This document shows positions 6,344 to 12,824 of a DNA stretch of 15,060 nt, piece by piece. Position numbers and translations under genes: made by a program. Below the pieces are notes generated by a model, which was not told the origin of the DNA, did not search any database, and saw only the letters and a program-made list of their open reading frames with translations. Each line of letters opens with the position of its first letter. The stretch's first letter is position 1. Location: NCBI GenBank assembly GCA_041656295.1, contig JBBADV010000029.1, forward strand, positions 1 to 15,060. Reading direction: 5' to 3'. Origin of the DNA: Kiritimatiellales bacterium (GTDB lineage Bacteria > Verrucomicrobiota > Kiritimatiellia > Kiritimatiellales > Tichowtungiaceae).

Positions 6344-7504
6344 CTAAACAAACGGTGACAATTCGCGCAGACGTTTTACAATCACCGGCATAGCATGCAA
6401 GACGGCATCAACATCTTGATCGGTATTATAGGTGCTCAAACTGAACCGGATCGAGCCGTGCACCGCAATTCCGGAGACTTCCATTGCACGCAGAACGTGG
6501 GAGGGTTCGAGCGAACCGGATGCGCAGGCCGATCCGGTAGACGCACAAATGCCGTAATCGTCAAGCATCAGCAGAATGGACTCGCCTTCGATAAATTCAA
6601 AACTGATATTAGTGGTATTCGGCATCCGGTTGTTTACATCGCCGTTCACGTGCGCGCCGGGGCATAGTTCAAGAATTCCCTTTTCAAGGCGGTCGCGCAG
6701 TGCTTTCACACGGGTGTTTTCTTCAGTGATGTTTTTTTTCGCCAGTTCGCACGCCTTACCAAGTCCGACAATATACGGAACATTTTCCGTGCCGGCGCGC
6801 CGGCCGCGTTCCTGATGTCCGCCTAGAATCAGCGGGATCACTTTTGTACCGCGCCGGATATAAACAGCTCCGACGCCTTTAGGTGCACAAAGTTTGTGAC
6901 CGGAAAGCGAGAGCATATCCACCGGAAGTGCGCGAACATTCACCGGAATCTTACCGACAGCCTGAACGGCGTCCGTATGGAAAATCCCGCCGAATTCATG
7001 TACCGCTTCGCCGATTTCTTTTATTGGAAAAATCACACCGGTTTCATTATTCGCCCACATAATGGTTGTGAGCGAACGTCCGCCGGCGCGTACTTCACGA
7101 TGCAGCGCATCCGTATCCAGATTGCCGAGGTGATCCACATCCAGCCGCGTCAGCCGGCAGCCGCGGTCTTCGAGATAATGGCACGGCCCGTGCACCGCGG
7201 GATGCTCAACTTTCGAGGTGATCACATGCGGCATCTTATCCATCGCCTCTGCGCCGCCGCGAATCGCGAGATTATTGCTTTCAGAACCGCAGCTCGTGAA
7301 GGTGATTTCACGCGGATCGGCAGCGCCGATTAAATCCGCTACCTGTTCGCGCGCGGTCTCCACATATTTTTTTACCTGCCCGCCGAACGTATACATGCTC
7401 GACGGATTACCCCAGAGCTCCGTAAAAAAGGGCATCATTACATCGAGCACCTCCGGTGCAATCTGCGTCGTTGCGTTGTTATCGAGATACACCGCTTGTT
7501 TCAT
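6344..7504 (-). CDS. nifS: Cysteine desulfurase, NifS type
   Basis: A 386-residue PLP enzyme that removes sulfur from cysteine and passes it to the NifU scaffold. It opens with VYLDNNATT, has the His of SKVEHPAV at 101, the cofactor-binding NNETG at 152-156 and HTDAVQAVGK, the PLP lysine at 204 in SLSGHKLCAPKG, and GRRAGTENVPYI. The catalytic Cys327 lies in the GSACASG loop, the short-loop arrangement of NifS/IscS-like group I enzymes. Its ATG (7504-7502) overlaps the nifU stop as ATGA, so translation is coupled. No nitrogenase gene is nearby and the pair probably serves general Fe-S assembly, as in other anaerobes and epsilonproteobacteria that use NIF-type proteins. Confidence 0.95.
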   Translation of the reverse strand: MKQAVYLDNNATTQIAPEVLDVMMPFFTELWGNPSSMYTFGGQVKKYVETAREQVADLIGAADPREITFTSCGSESNNLAIRGGAEAMDKMPHVITSKVEHPAVHGPCHYLEDRGCRLTRLDVDHLGNLDTDALHREVRAGGRSLTTIMWANNETGVIFPIKEIGEAVHEFGGIFHTDAVQAVGKIPVNVRALPVDMLSLSGHKLCAPKGVGAVYIRRGTKVIPLILGGHQERGRRAGTENVPYIVGLGKACELAKKNITEENTRVKALRDRLEKGILELCPGAHVNGDVNNRMPNTTNISFEFIEGESILLMLDDYGICASTGSACASGSLEPSHVLRAMEVSGIAVHGSIRFSLSTYNTDQDVDAVLHAMPVIVKRLRELSPFV

Positions 7505-8337
7505 TTGACCTCCTCGACAACCAGTGTTTCGGCAACCGCCTCACGCAGTTTGGTTTCCACCACTGACTTCAATGTAAATTCTGAAACCGCACAGCCGGAA
7601 CACGCCCCGCGGAAACGGACTTTCACCTCATCGCCATTGACATCAATCAGTTCAAGATCACCGCCGTCCTGCCGGAGCACCGGACGGATTTCGCGGTCGA
7701 TCACATCTTCGATCAGATGGATTTTCTGCAGCGTTGTCATCGCCGGTTTTTTTACCGGTGCCGGAGCTTTCTGTTCATGCAGAACGCGATTCAGAATTTC
7801 CTGAATATTCGGAATGCAATTGCCGCATGCTCCGCCGGCCTTGGTGGCATTCGTAACATCTTCCACCGTTTTCAACTCGTTTTCACGAATCGCTTTTTCA
7901 ATCTCTTGGTCGGTGACACCGAAACAATGACAAACCACTTCGCCGTCGAGCGCCTTGTCCCATTTTTTTCCGGTGCGATAATTATAAATCGCCGCCTCGA
8001 GCGCTTCACGTCCCATCACCGAACAGTGTACTTTCTGCTTCGGCAGTCCGCCGAGGTATTCCGCAATCTCCTTGTTCGTGATTTTTTCTGCTTCTTCAAG
8101 TGTTTTACCGATGATCAGCTCCGTCAGCGCCGACGACGAGGCAATCGCGCTTGCACAACCGAATGTTTGGAATTTGGCTTCTTTGATCCGCTTATTTTCG
8201 TCGAGCGTAAACATCAGCTTCAATGCGTCGCCGCATGCCAGCGAACCAACTTCGCCGACGCCGTCCGGATCTTCAATCGTTCCGACATTGCGCGGATTCC
8301 TGAAATGGTCATTCACCTTATCTGTATAGTCCCACAT
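7501..8337 (-). CDS. nifU: Fe-S cluster scaffold NifU, three-domain form
   Basis: 278 residues in the full modular NifU layout. The N-terminal IscU-like scaffold has cluster cysteines at 35 (ACGDALK), 61 (FGCASAIA) and 105 (HCSVMG). The central Bfd-like [2Fe-2S] domain has Cys136, Cys138, Cys171 and Cys174 (VVCHCFG ... GGACGNC). After an Ala/Pro/Lys linker near 190-200, the C-terminal Nfu domain has the CxxC pair 246/249 (RGACSGCAV). It assembles clusters with sulfur from NifS and hands them to apoproteins. CAGGAG (minus strand, 8349-8344) lies six bases before the ATG. A 129-base leader with inverted repeats precedes it, the likely control region of the nifU-nifS pair. Confidence 0.96.
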   Translation of the reverse strand: MWDYTDKVNDHFRNPRNVGTIEDPDGVGEVGSLACGDALKLMFTLDENKRIKEAKFQTFGCASAIASSSALTELIIGKTLEEAEKITNKEIAEYLGGLPKQKVHCSVMGREALEAAIYNYRTGKKWDKALDGEVVCHCFGVTDQEIEKAIRENELKTVEDVTNATKAGGACGNCIPNIQEILNRVLHEQKAPAPVKKPAMTTLQKIHLIEDVIDREIRPVLRQDGGDLELIDVNGDEVKVRFRGACSGCAVSEFTLKSVVETKLREAVAETLVVEEVK

Positions 8338-8360
8338 AAAAAACTCCTGTAGAAAACGAA

Positions 8361-8440
8361 TGCTGGAACGGCGGAATAATGAATGAGCGGGAAACCGGAT
8401 TCCAGAGCAAACCGCTCATATTTTTGATATTTAAGTCTTC
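8361..8440 (-). promoter_or_regulatory. Structured leader / promoter region of nifU-nifS
   Basis: The gap between nadA and nifU holds an 8-bp inverted repeat, ATGAGCGG (8383-8390) with CCGCTCAT (8412-8419), enclosing 21 bases. An outer, imperfect pair is GGCGGAATA near 8370 against TATTCCGGCG near 8443. A further partial pair is TGCTGGAA (8361) with TTCCAG (8400). Together these could fold the transcript or form dyads for a repressor. I cannot assign an IscR-type consensus or a known riboswitch. On the plus strand the main stem is followed by ATATTTTTG, but no plus-strand gene needs a terminator here. Confidence 0.4.
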
Positions 8441-8466
8441 TAATATTCCGGCGCTCTATTCTTCAG

Positions 8467-9450
8467 TCATCCAATCTTGAGCATCCGCTCAATACTGCCG
8501 GCAGCGCGGCGTGCGATCTCCGGCGGCACTGTCACGCGCGTTTTCATGTCCTGCAGCGACCATAGAATTTTTTCGAGCGTGATCTTTTTCATATTCGGGC
8601 ACACTGCACGCTCCGGACACACCGCATAAAATTTTTTCGTCGGATTTTCACGCTGCAGCCGGTAATTAATTCCAATTTCTGTTGCGACAATAAATTCCGT
8701 CGCATTCGACTGCTGTACAAACCGGCACATTTGTCCCGTTGAAAGCAGTTCATCTGCCAGGTCGCGCACCGGCTTGCTGCACTCCGGATGCGCCAGTACA
8801 ACGGCATCCGGATGCTTCTCTTTTTCAGCCAGAATATCTACCGGACGGATCCGTTCATGCGTCGGACAAAATCCGTTATATAAAATAAAACCGTGGGGCA
8901 GACAGGAATGTCTGCCCGTTGCGCAGACAGGAATGTCTGCTCCACACGGCTTTTCCGGCAAAACAATCGGACGTCCGAGTTTTTCGGCTACAAACGAACC
9001 AAGATTACGGTCCGGTACAAAAATAATTTTGCAGTCGCCGAGCGATTCAACCACGTTGACAGCATTTGACGACGTGCAGCAGATGTCGCTTTCTGCTTTT
9101 ACTTCGGCCGAGCTGTTTACATAGCAAACTACTTTTGCATCCGGGTACTGCGCTTTCAGCGCGCGCAGTTTTCCGGCATCAATCATGTCTGCCATCGGAC
9201 AGCCCGCGCCGGCATCCGGCAGCAGAATCGTTTTTTCCGGCGAGAGGATCGCCGCCGTTTCTGCCATGAAATGCACGCCGCAGAAAACCACCACCGGCTC
9301 GTCCAGCGTCGCCGCTTTACGGCTCAGCTCCAGCGAATCACCGGTGAAGTCTGCAATCGCCTGCACTTCATCCAGCTGATAATTGTGCGCGATAATCAGC
9401 GCATTTCGCTCCTGCTTCAGCTCCTGAATCTTCTCTTCAATTAATTTCAT
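8467..9450 (-). CDS. nadA: Quinolinate synthase NadA with an in-frame repeat insertion
   Basis: A 327-residue [4Fe-4S] enzyme condensing iminoaspartate with dihydroxyacetone phosphate to quinolinate in NAD synthesis. AHNYQLDEVQAIADFTGDSL at 21-40 and FMAETAAIL at 61-69 are family hallmarks. Likely cluster cysteines are Cys84 (GCPMADM), Cys195 (YNGFCPTHER) and Cys284 (VCPNMKK). Between RPIVL and YNGFCPTHER lie about 26 extra residues (roughly 165-190) with the non-family sequence CGADIPVCATGRHSCLPHG, encoded by a double palindrome. Removing them gives about 301 residues and cysteines at 84/169/258, close to the Thermotoga maritima enzyme (298 residues; 81/168/254 as I recall). The insert adds three cysteines near Cys195. 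Nothing else suggests inactivation. No clear ribosome binding site precedes the ATG. Confidence 0.95.
   Translation of the reverse strand: MKLIEEKIQELKQERNALIIAHNYQLDEVQAIADFTGDSLELSRKAATLDEPVVVFCGVHFMAETAAILSPEKTILLPDAGAGCPMADMIDAGKLRALKAQYPDAKVVCYVNSSAEVKAESDICCTSSNAVNVVESLGDCKIIFVPDRNLGSFVAEKLGRPIVLPEKPCGADIPVCATGRHSCLPHGFILYNGFCPTHERIRPVDILAEKEKHPDAVVLAHPECSKPVRDLADELLSTGQMCRFVQQSNATEFIVATEIGINYRLQRENPTKKFYAVCPERAVCPNMKKITLEKILWSLQDMKTRVTVPPEIARRAAGSIERMLKIG
8891..8949. repeat. Double palindromic repeat inside nadA
   Basis: Two hairpins, each GCAGACA-GGAA-TGTCTGC, lie at 8899-8916 and 8923-8940, separated by six bases. The whole 59-base unit is itself nearly symmetrical, starting CCGTGGGG and ending TCCACACGG. 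It is read in frame as part of nadA. The arms are the same as those at 4264-4361, where the repeat is intergenic. Confidence 0.85.
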
Positions 9451-9584
9451 AATATGGACAGGAAGTTAACCACGACGGACTGCAAATTAAAAGAGCAGAT
9501 TATCAAAGCTGAACAATATGCGGTTTTTGTTTCAGAATTATAATTGCTGTGACTTTTTATACCTGGCAGGTAAGTTATGCCGTT

Positions 9585-9836
9585 ATGAAGCGCGATATTG
9601 AATGGACAGAACGGCTGGATGACAGCGTAAAACGGACGGTGAGAGTTCGTATTTTTGCCGGAAAGATCAAATGGCAGTTTAAACGGTCAGATGAAGAGCG
9701 CTGGGATTATGATACGCCGGCGTCAGCTGACGACTGGGAGACGCTCGACAATAAAGTTAATGCGCTGTACCGGCGGCGGCGGGCGGCGGTAAATGATGTC
9801 GACCTGGTGCGTATTGAAAAGAAAAAGCACGTGTGA
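9585..9836 (+). CDS. Small conserved-looking protein of unknown function
   Basis: 83 residues from the ATG at 9585; an in-frame GTG at 9549 would add 12 residues. The sequence is charged and rich in Trp/Arg/Asp: MKRDIEWTERLDDSVKRTVR, then KIKWQFKRSDEERWDYDTP and a helical C-terminus (DDWETLDNKVNALYRRRRAA). I have the impression that similar proteins are common in PVC genomes, but I know no function and will not assign one. There is no signal peptide or membrane segment. It is divergent from nadA (134-base gap) and ends before a good hairpin terminator. The ribosome binding site is weak (CAGG at 9567-9570), so the exact start is uncertain. Confidence 0.65.
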   Translation: MKRDIEWTERLDDSVKRTVRVRIFAGKIKWQFKRSDEERWDYDTPASADDWETLDNKVNALYRRRRAAVNDVDLVRIEKKKHV

Positions 9837-9869
9837 ATTTTGCCGCCGGGCTTCAGTTTTAAAAACTGC

Positions 9870-9894
9870 CCGATTCCATTACCGGAATCGGTTT
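9870..9894 (+). terminator. Terminator between the small protein and the LysM lipoprotein gene
   Basis: CCGATTCC (9870-9877) pairs perfectly with GGAATCGG (9884-9891) around ATTACC, then TTT. It suits the plus-strand gene ending at 9836. A second near-palindrome, CAGTTTT-A-AAAACTG, lies just upstream at about 9854-9868. The stem ends two bases from the stop codon of the convergent lipoprotein gene, so it may serve both directions. Confidence 0.6.
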
Positions 9895-10693
9895 AATCCG
9901 GAATAGCGATAAGCTGCCCGATTTTTAGATCAGCCTCGTGTCTCATTTTATCACGGTTGGCATCGAAAATTTTGCGCCATTTTGAACTGTCTCCGTAAAC
10001 ATCGCGTGAAATCCGCATCAGCGTATCGCCGGGATTTACCTTGTACATGCGTGCAGGGAGAGCGGGAGGCGGCTGATTGCCGATTGCCGGTTGAAAGTTT
10101 GCAGAAGAAACAGCCGGCGCCGAACTTTGTTCTACCGGTTTTTCCGCAGCTGCCGGCGCCAACGTTGCTGTTTGCACAGGAGACTCCAGCGCTGCACCGG
10201 GTATAGTTTTTACATTCGCAACAACCGGCGCCGGTGCGGTTTCCCCTTCAAACGCTTTCAACTGTTCGCGTAACAGATTGTTTTCACGTCTCAATCGAAC
10301 CAGTTCTTCCGAAACACCATCGGATGATTTAGCGATTTCACCGGCGAGTAAAACTTTCGATTGACGGATCCAGTCCAGAATTAACGGGCGTTTTTCAGTC
10401 GCAGGACGTTTCTCAAGATAGCGTTCATAATAGAAAATCGCGTTGATATAATTTTTTTTCTGCTGATGGTTAATCAGCGCGAGTTCGAGATCGGGACGCG
10501 CAAGCGCCGGATTTTTTTCAAGCGCTGCTTTAAATTTCGAGATCGCCGCATCCCAGTTTTTCAAATAAACCTGTTCCAGCCCGGCGCGAACGCACGGATC
10601 CTGTTCGTCAGCAACATCACGTTTTGCACCGTTTTCGTTGCAGCCGGCGAGCATCAGAATGAGACTGATAAGAGCGGGTGAAAAATATTTCAT
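9893..10693 (-). CDS. Lipoprotein with TPR-like region and C-terminal LysM domain
   Basis: 266 residues from the ATG at 10693, chosen because it gives a clean lipoprotein signal (MKYFSPALISLILMLAGC, lipobox LAGC, Cys18) and overlaps the hmgA stop as ATGA; the upstream ATG at 10714 would spoil the signal. Residues about 33-105 look like TPR helices (LEQVYLKNWDAAISKFKAAL, NYINAIFYYERYLEKRP). About 125-147 is a short coiled coil (EELVRLRRENNLLREQLKAF). A Pro/Ala linker leads to a LysM domain at 216-266 (YKVNPGDTLMRISRDVYGDS, LKIGQLIAIPD) that should bind peptidoglycan. It is probably an envelope scaffold or divisome-type accessory protein anchored in a membrane; the precise role is unknown. Confidence 0.88.
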   Translation of the reverse strand: MKYFSPALISLILMLAGCNENGAKRDVADEQDPCVRAGLEQVYLKNWDAAISKFKAALEKNPALARPDLELALINHQQKKNYINAIFYYERYLEKRPATEKRPLILDWIRQSKVLLAGEIAKSSDGVSEELVRLRRENNLLREQLKAFEGETAPAPVVANVKTIPGAALESPVQTATLAPAAAEKPVEQSSAPAVSSANFQPAIGNQPPPALPARMYKVNPGDTLMRISRDVYGDSSKWRKIFDANRDKMRHEADLKIGQLIAIPD

Positions 10694-11742
10694 AGTCTGC
10701 TTGAATTTCCACATTTATTGCGTTCCAGTTTCCGATGAGCAGTCATAAGTTCACCGGGATTGGTGAGTGCGGCAAGCAGAGAGAGTTCGCCGCATAGTAC
10801 GGCGGCGGCACAGATCAGTGCAAGCCGGCGAGCATTAGCACCGGGTTCGCGCTCTGCACGGCAGCCGAGTTCGGCAAGGACTTCTTCGACAAACGGAAGA
10901 CCCTTACCGCTGCCGACGGTGCCGACGATCAGATGCGGCAGTGTGGTTGCAAACCAGAGGTCGCCGTTGCGCACTTCGGCCTGCACGATTCCCTGTGAGC
11001 CCTCAACAATATTGGCGGCGTCCTGTCCGGTGGCGAGATAAAAACCAAGCAGCATGTTGGCGAAGTGAGCGTTGGCGGAACGGAGTCCGCCGGCGAGCAG
11101 TGTGCCGATTAAATTTTTGCGAGTATTGAGCTGGACGATTTTTTCCGGCGTGGTTTTGAGATATTTCCGGCAGAGTTTTTCCGGAACGGTGAGTTCGGTA
11201 ACGACGTATTTGCCGCGTCCAAGCACTCCATTCACGGCAGATGTTTTTTTGTCGCAGCAGTAGTTGCCGGAAAGCGATTCATATTTGAGCTCCGGACAAC
11301 GTTTCAGGATGTAATTCAAGAGCACTTCGCTTGCCTGCGTGGCCATATTATGACCGGATGCATCGCCGGTGGTGTATTCAAAACGGATGAAGAGCAGGTT
11401 TCCGGCGATCTGTGAATGAACGTCGATAAGTTTTGCAAAACGGCTGGTGGTTTCGGTAACGCGCTGCAGTGCCGGGAATTCTGTTTTTATTTTCTGCAGA
11501 CATTGCAGTGCAACGCCGGCGTCCGGCGCTTCAAAAAGTACGGAGCGCGTCATGCGTTCATCGATAACAACAGCGCAAATTCCGCCGGATACAGTGGCAA
11601 CGCGTGCCCCGCGATGAACGGAGGCGAACAACGGCGCCTCATAAGTAGCGAGCGGAATTTCAGTTTCGACATCGATTTCAGGACCGGTAATTTTTACCGG
11701 CCCGACCCATTGCAATGGCACATTGGCAAACGATTGAGTCAT
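10690..11742 (-). CDS. hmgA: Hydroxymethylglutaryl-CoA reductase, class I type
   Basis: 350 residues from the ATG at 11742 (a TTG nine bases upstream is an alternative start). The enzyme reduces HMG-CoA to mevalonate, the committed step of the mevalonate route to isoprenoids. The catalytic set seen in class I enzymes is complete: Glu35 (ATYEAPLFASVHRGARV), Lys165 (CDKKTSAVN), Asp241 (GQDAANIVEGS) and His336 (LMTAHRKLERNK). The cofactor region reads TTGDASGHNM, close to the class I DAMGMN motif, and GTVGSGKGLP corresponds to GTVGGGT. There is no membrane domain, so it is soluble as in other prokaryotes. It lies 24 bases after cysK and overlaps the LysM lipoprotein start by four bases. Confidence 0.93.
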   Translation of the reverse strand: MTQSFANVPLQWVGPVKITGPEIDVETEIPLATYEAPLFASVHRGARVATVSGGICAVVIDERMTRSVLFEAPDAGVALQCLQKIKTEFPALQRVTETTSRFAKLIDVHSQIAGNLLFIRFEYTTGDASGHNMATQASEVLLNYILKRCPELKYESLSGNYCCDKKTSAVNGVLGRGKYVVTELTVPEKLCRKYLKTTPEKIVQLNTRKNLIGTLLAGGLRSANAHFANMLLGFYLATGQDAANIVEGSQGIVQAEVRNGDLWFATTLPHLIVGTVGSGKGLPFVEEVLAELGCRAEREPGANARRLALICAAAVLCGELSLLAALTNPGELMTAHRKLERNKCGNSSRL

Positions 11743-11766
11743 AATTTCCAATTTAAGAGTGCCGGT

Positions 11767-12690
11767 TTAATCATTAAAAAGCCAGGTGGAAAGATAGCGT
11801 TCACCGGAATCGCAGATAACGGTTACAATAAGTTTTCCGGCGTTTTCCGGCCGCCGGGCAAGTTCAAGAGCTGCAAAAACATTTGCGCCGGAAGAGATGC
11901 CGCCGAGAATTCCCTCTTCTTCCGCCATGCGCCGGACGATTTTTCCGGCGGCGGCGGCAGGTAGGGTCAGAACACCGTCGAGCAGTTCAAGATCAAGATT
12001 TTTCGGAATAAAACCGGCTCCAATACCTTGAATTTTATGCGGACCGGGCTGACCGCCGGAAATGACGGGCGACTCCGCCGGTTCGACAGCGAAGACCTGC
12101 ACGCCGGCTTTTCTTTTTTTCAGTTCGCGGCCGGTGCCGGTGACGGTTCCGCCGGTGCCGACGCCGGCAACGAATATATCCACCGCGCCGTCCGTATCCT
12201 TCCAGATCTCTGGTGCAGTGGTCTGCCGGTGGATTTCAGGATTTGCCGGATTTTCAAACTGCTGCGGCATGAAAGCGGAAGGGTTTTCTGCCAGAATTTC
12301 TCCGGCGCGTTTAATCGCACCGGGCATGCCTGCGGTGCCGGGCGTTAAAATAACTTCGGCGCCGAGCGCGCGCAACAGGTTGACCCGTTCGACACTCATG
12401 GTTTCAGGCATGGTGAGCGTGAGCTTATAGCCGCGCGCAGCAGAAACAAATGCCAGTGCAATTCCGGTATTGCCGCTGGTAGGTTCCACGATCAGTCCGC
12501 CTGGCGTTAATGTCCCGGCGCGTTCGGCTGCCTCAATCATTGCAATGCCGATGCGGTCCTTGACGCTGCCCAGCGGATTACGCGATTCAACTTTTACAGC
12601 GATTTTTGCCTTCAGTCCGTCCGTCAGCCGGTTTAAAAAAATTAATGGTGTATTCCCGACTGTCTGGGTCGCATTTTTAAAGATATTCAT
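11767..12690 (-). CDS. cysK: Cysteine synthase A (O-acetylserine sulfhydrylase)
   Basis: A 307-residue PLP enzyme that makes cysteine from O-acetylserine and sulfide. It begins with TVGNTPLIFLNRL, has the PLP lysine at 44 (NPLGSVKDRIG), the cofactor/substrate loop PTSGNTG at 70-76, MPETMSVERVNLLRALGAEV, the phosphate-binding GVGTGGTVTGTG and IQGIGAGFIP, and ends with GGISSGANVFAAL and VTVICDSGERYLST. The length equals the family norm. AAGGAT lies just before the ATG. It leads the minus-strand group cysK-hmgA-LysM lipoprotein and is divergent from glnS. Its product is the substrate of NifS encoded 4 kb away on the same strand. Confidence 0.95.
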   Translation of the reverse strand: MNIFKNATQTVGNTPLIFLNRLTDGLKAKIAVKVESRNPLGSVKDRIGIAMIEAAERAGTLTPGGLIVEPTSGNTGIALAFVSAARGYKLTLTMPETMSVERVNLLRALGAEVILTPGTAGMPGAIKRAGEILAENPSAFMPQQFENPANPEIHRQTTAPEIWKDTDGAVDIFVAGVGTGGTVTGTGRELKKRKAGVQVFAVEPAESPVISGGQPGPHKIQGIGAGFIPKNLDLELLDGVLTLPAAAAGKIVRRMAEEEGILGGISSGANVFAALELARRPENAGKLIVTVICDSGERYLSTWLFND

Positions 12691-12824
12691 TCACTGATCC
12701 TTTTTAAAACAATTTTAATATTTATTCGATACAGTACCTTCATCGAACCACTCCGGCCATTTTGTAATATAGTTGCTATTCCCGATAAAATCGGGCAGAA
12801 ATCAGAATTTTTAAAGGAAAAAAT
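12691..12824. promoter_or_regulatory. Divergent cysK-glnS control region
   Basis: This 134-base gap must hold promoters for both genes. For glnS a weak pair TTGTAA (12762-12767) and GATAAA (12784-12789), 16 bases apart, is possible. The latter overlaps a short perfect hairpin, CCCGAT-AAA-ATCGGG (12781-12795), which could be an operator or leader structure. AAAGGA at 12813-12818 is the glnS ribosome binding site. No T-box-like or cysteine-sensing leader is recognisable. Confidence 0.35.

Noticed and set aside
6344..8337. Part of a nitrogen fixation cluster
   Set aside because: No nifH/D/K, nifB or other nitrogenase genes in the window; NifU and NifS alone serve general Fe-S assembly in many anaerobes.
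8891..8949. CRISPR-like repeat pair
   Set aside because: Only two units with a 6-base gap, each a hairpin and inside a coding sequence; no spacers or cas genes.
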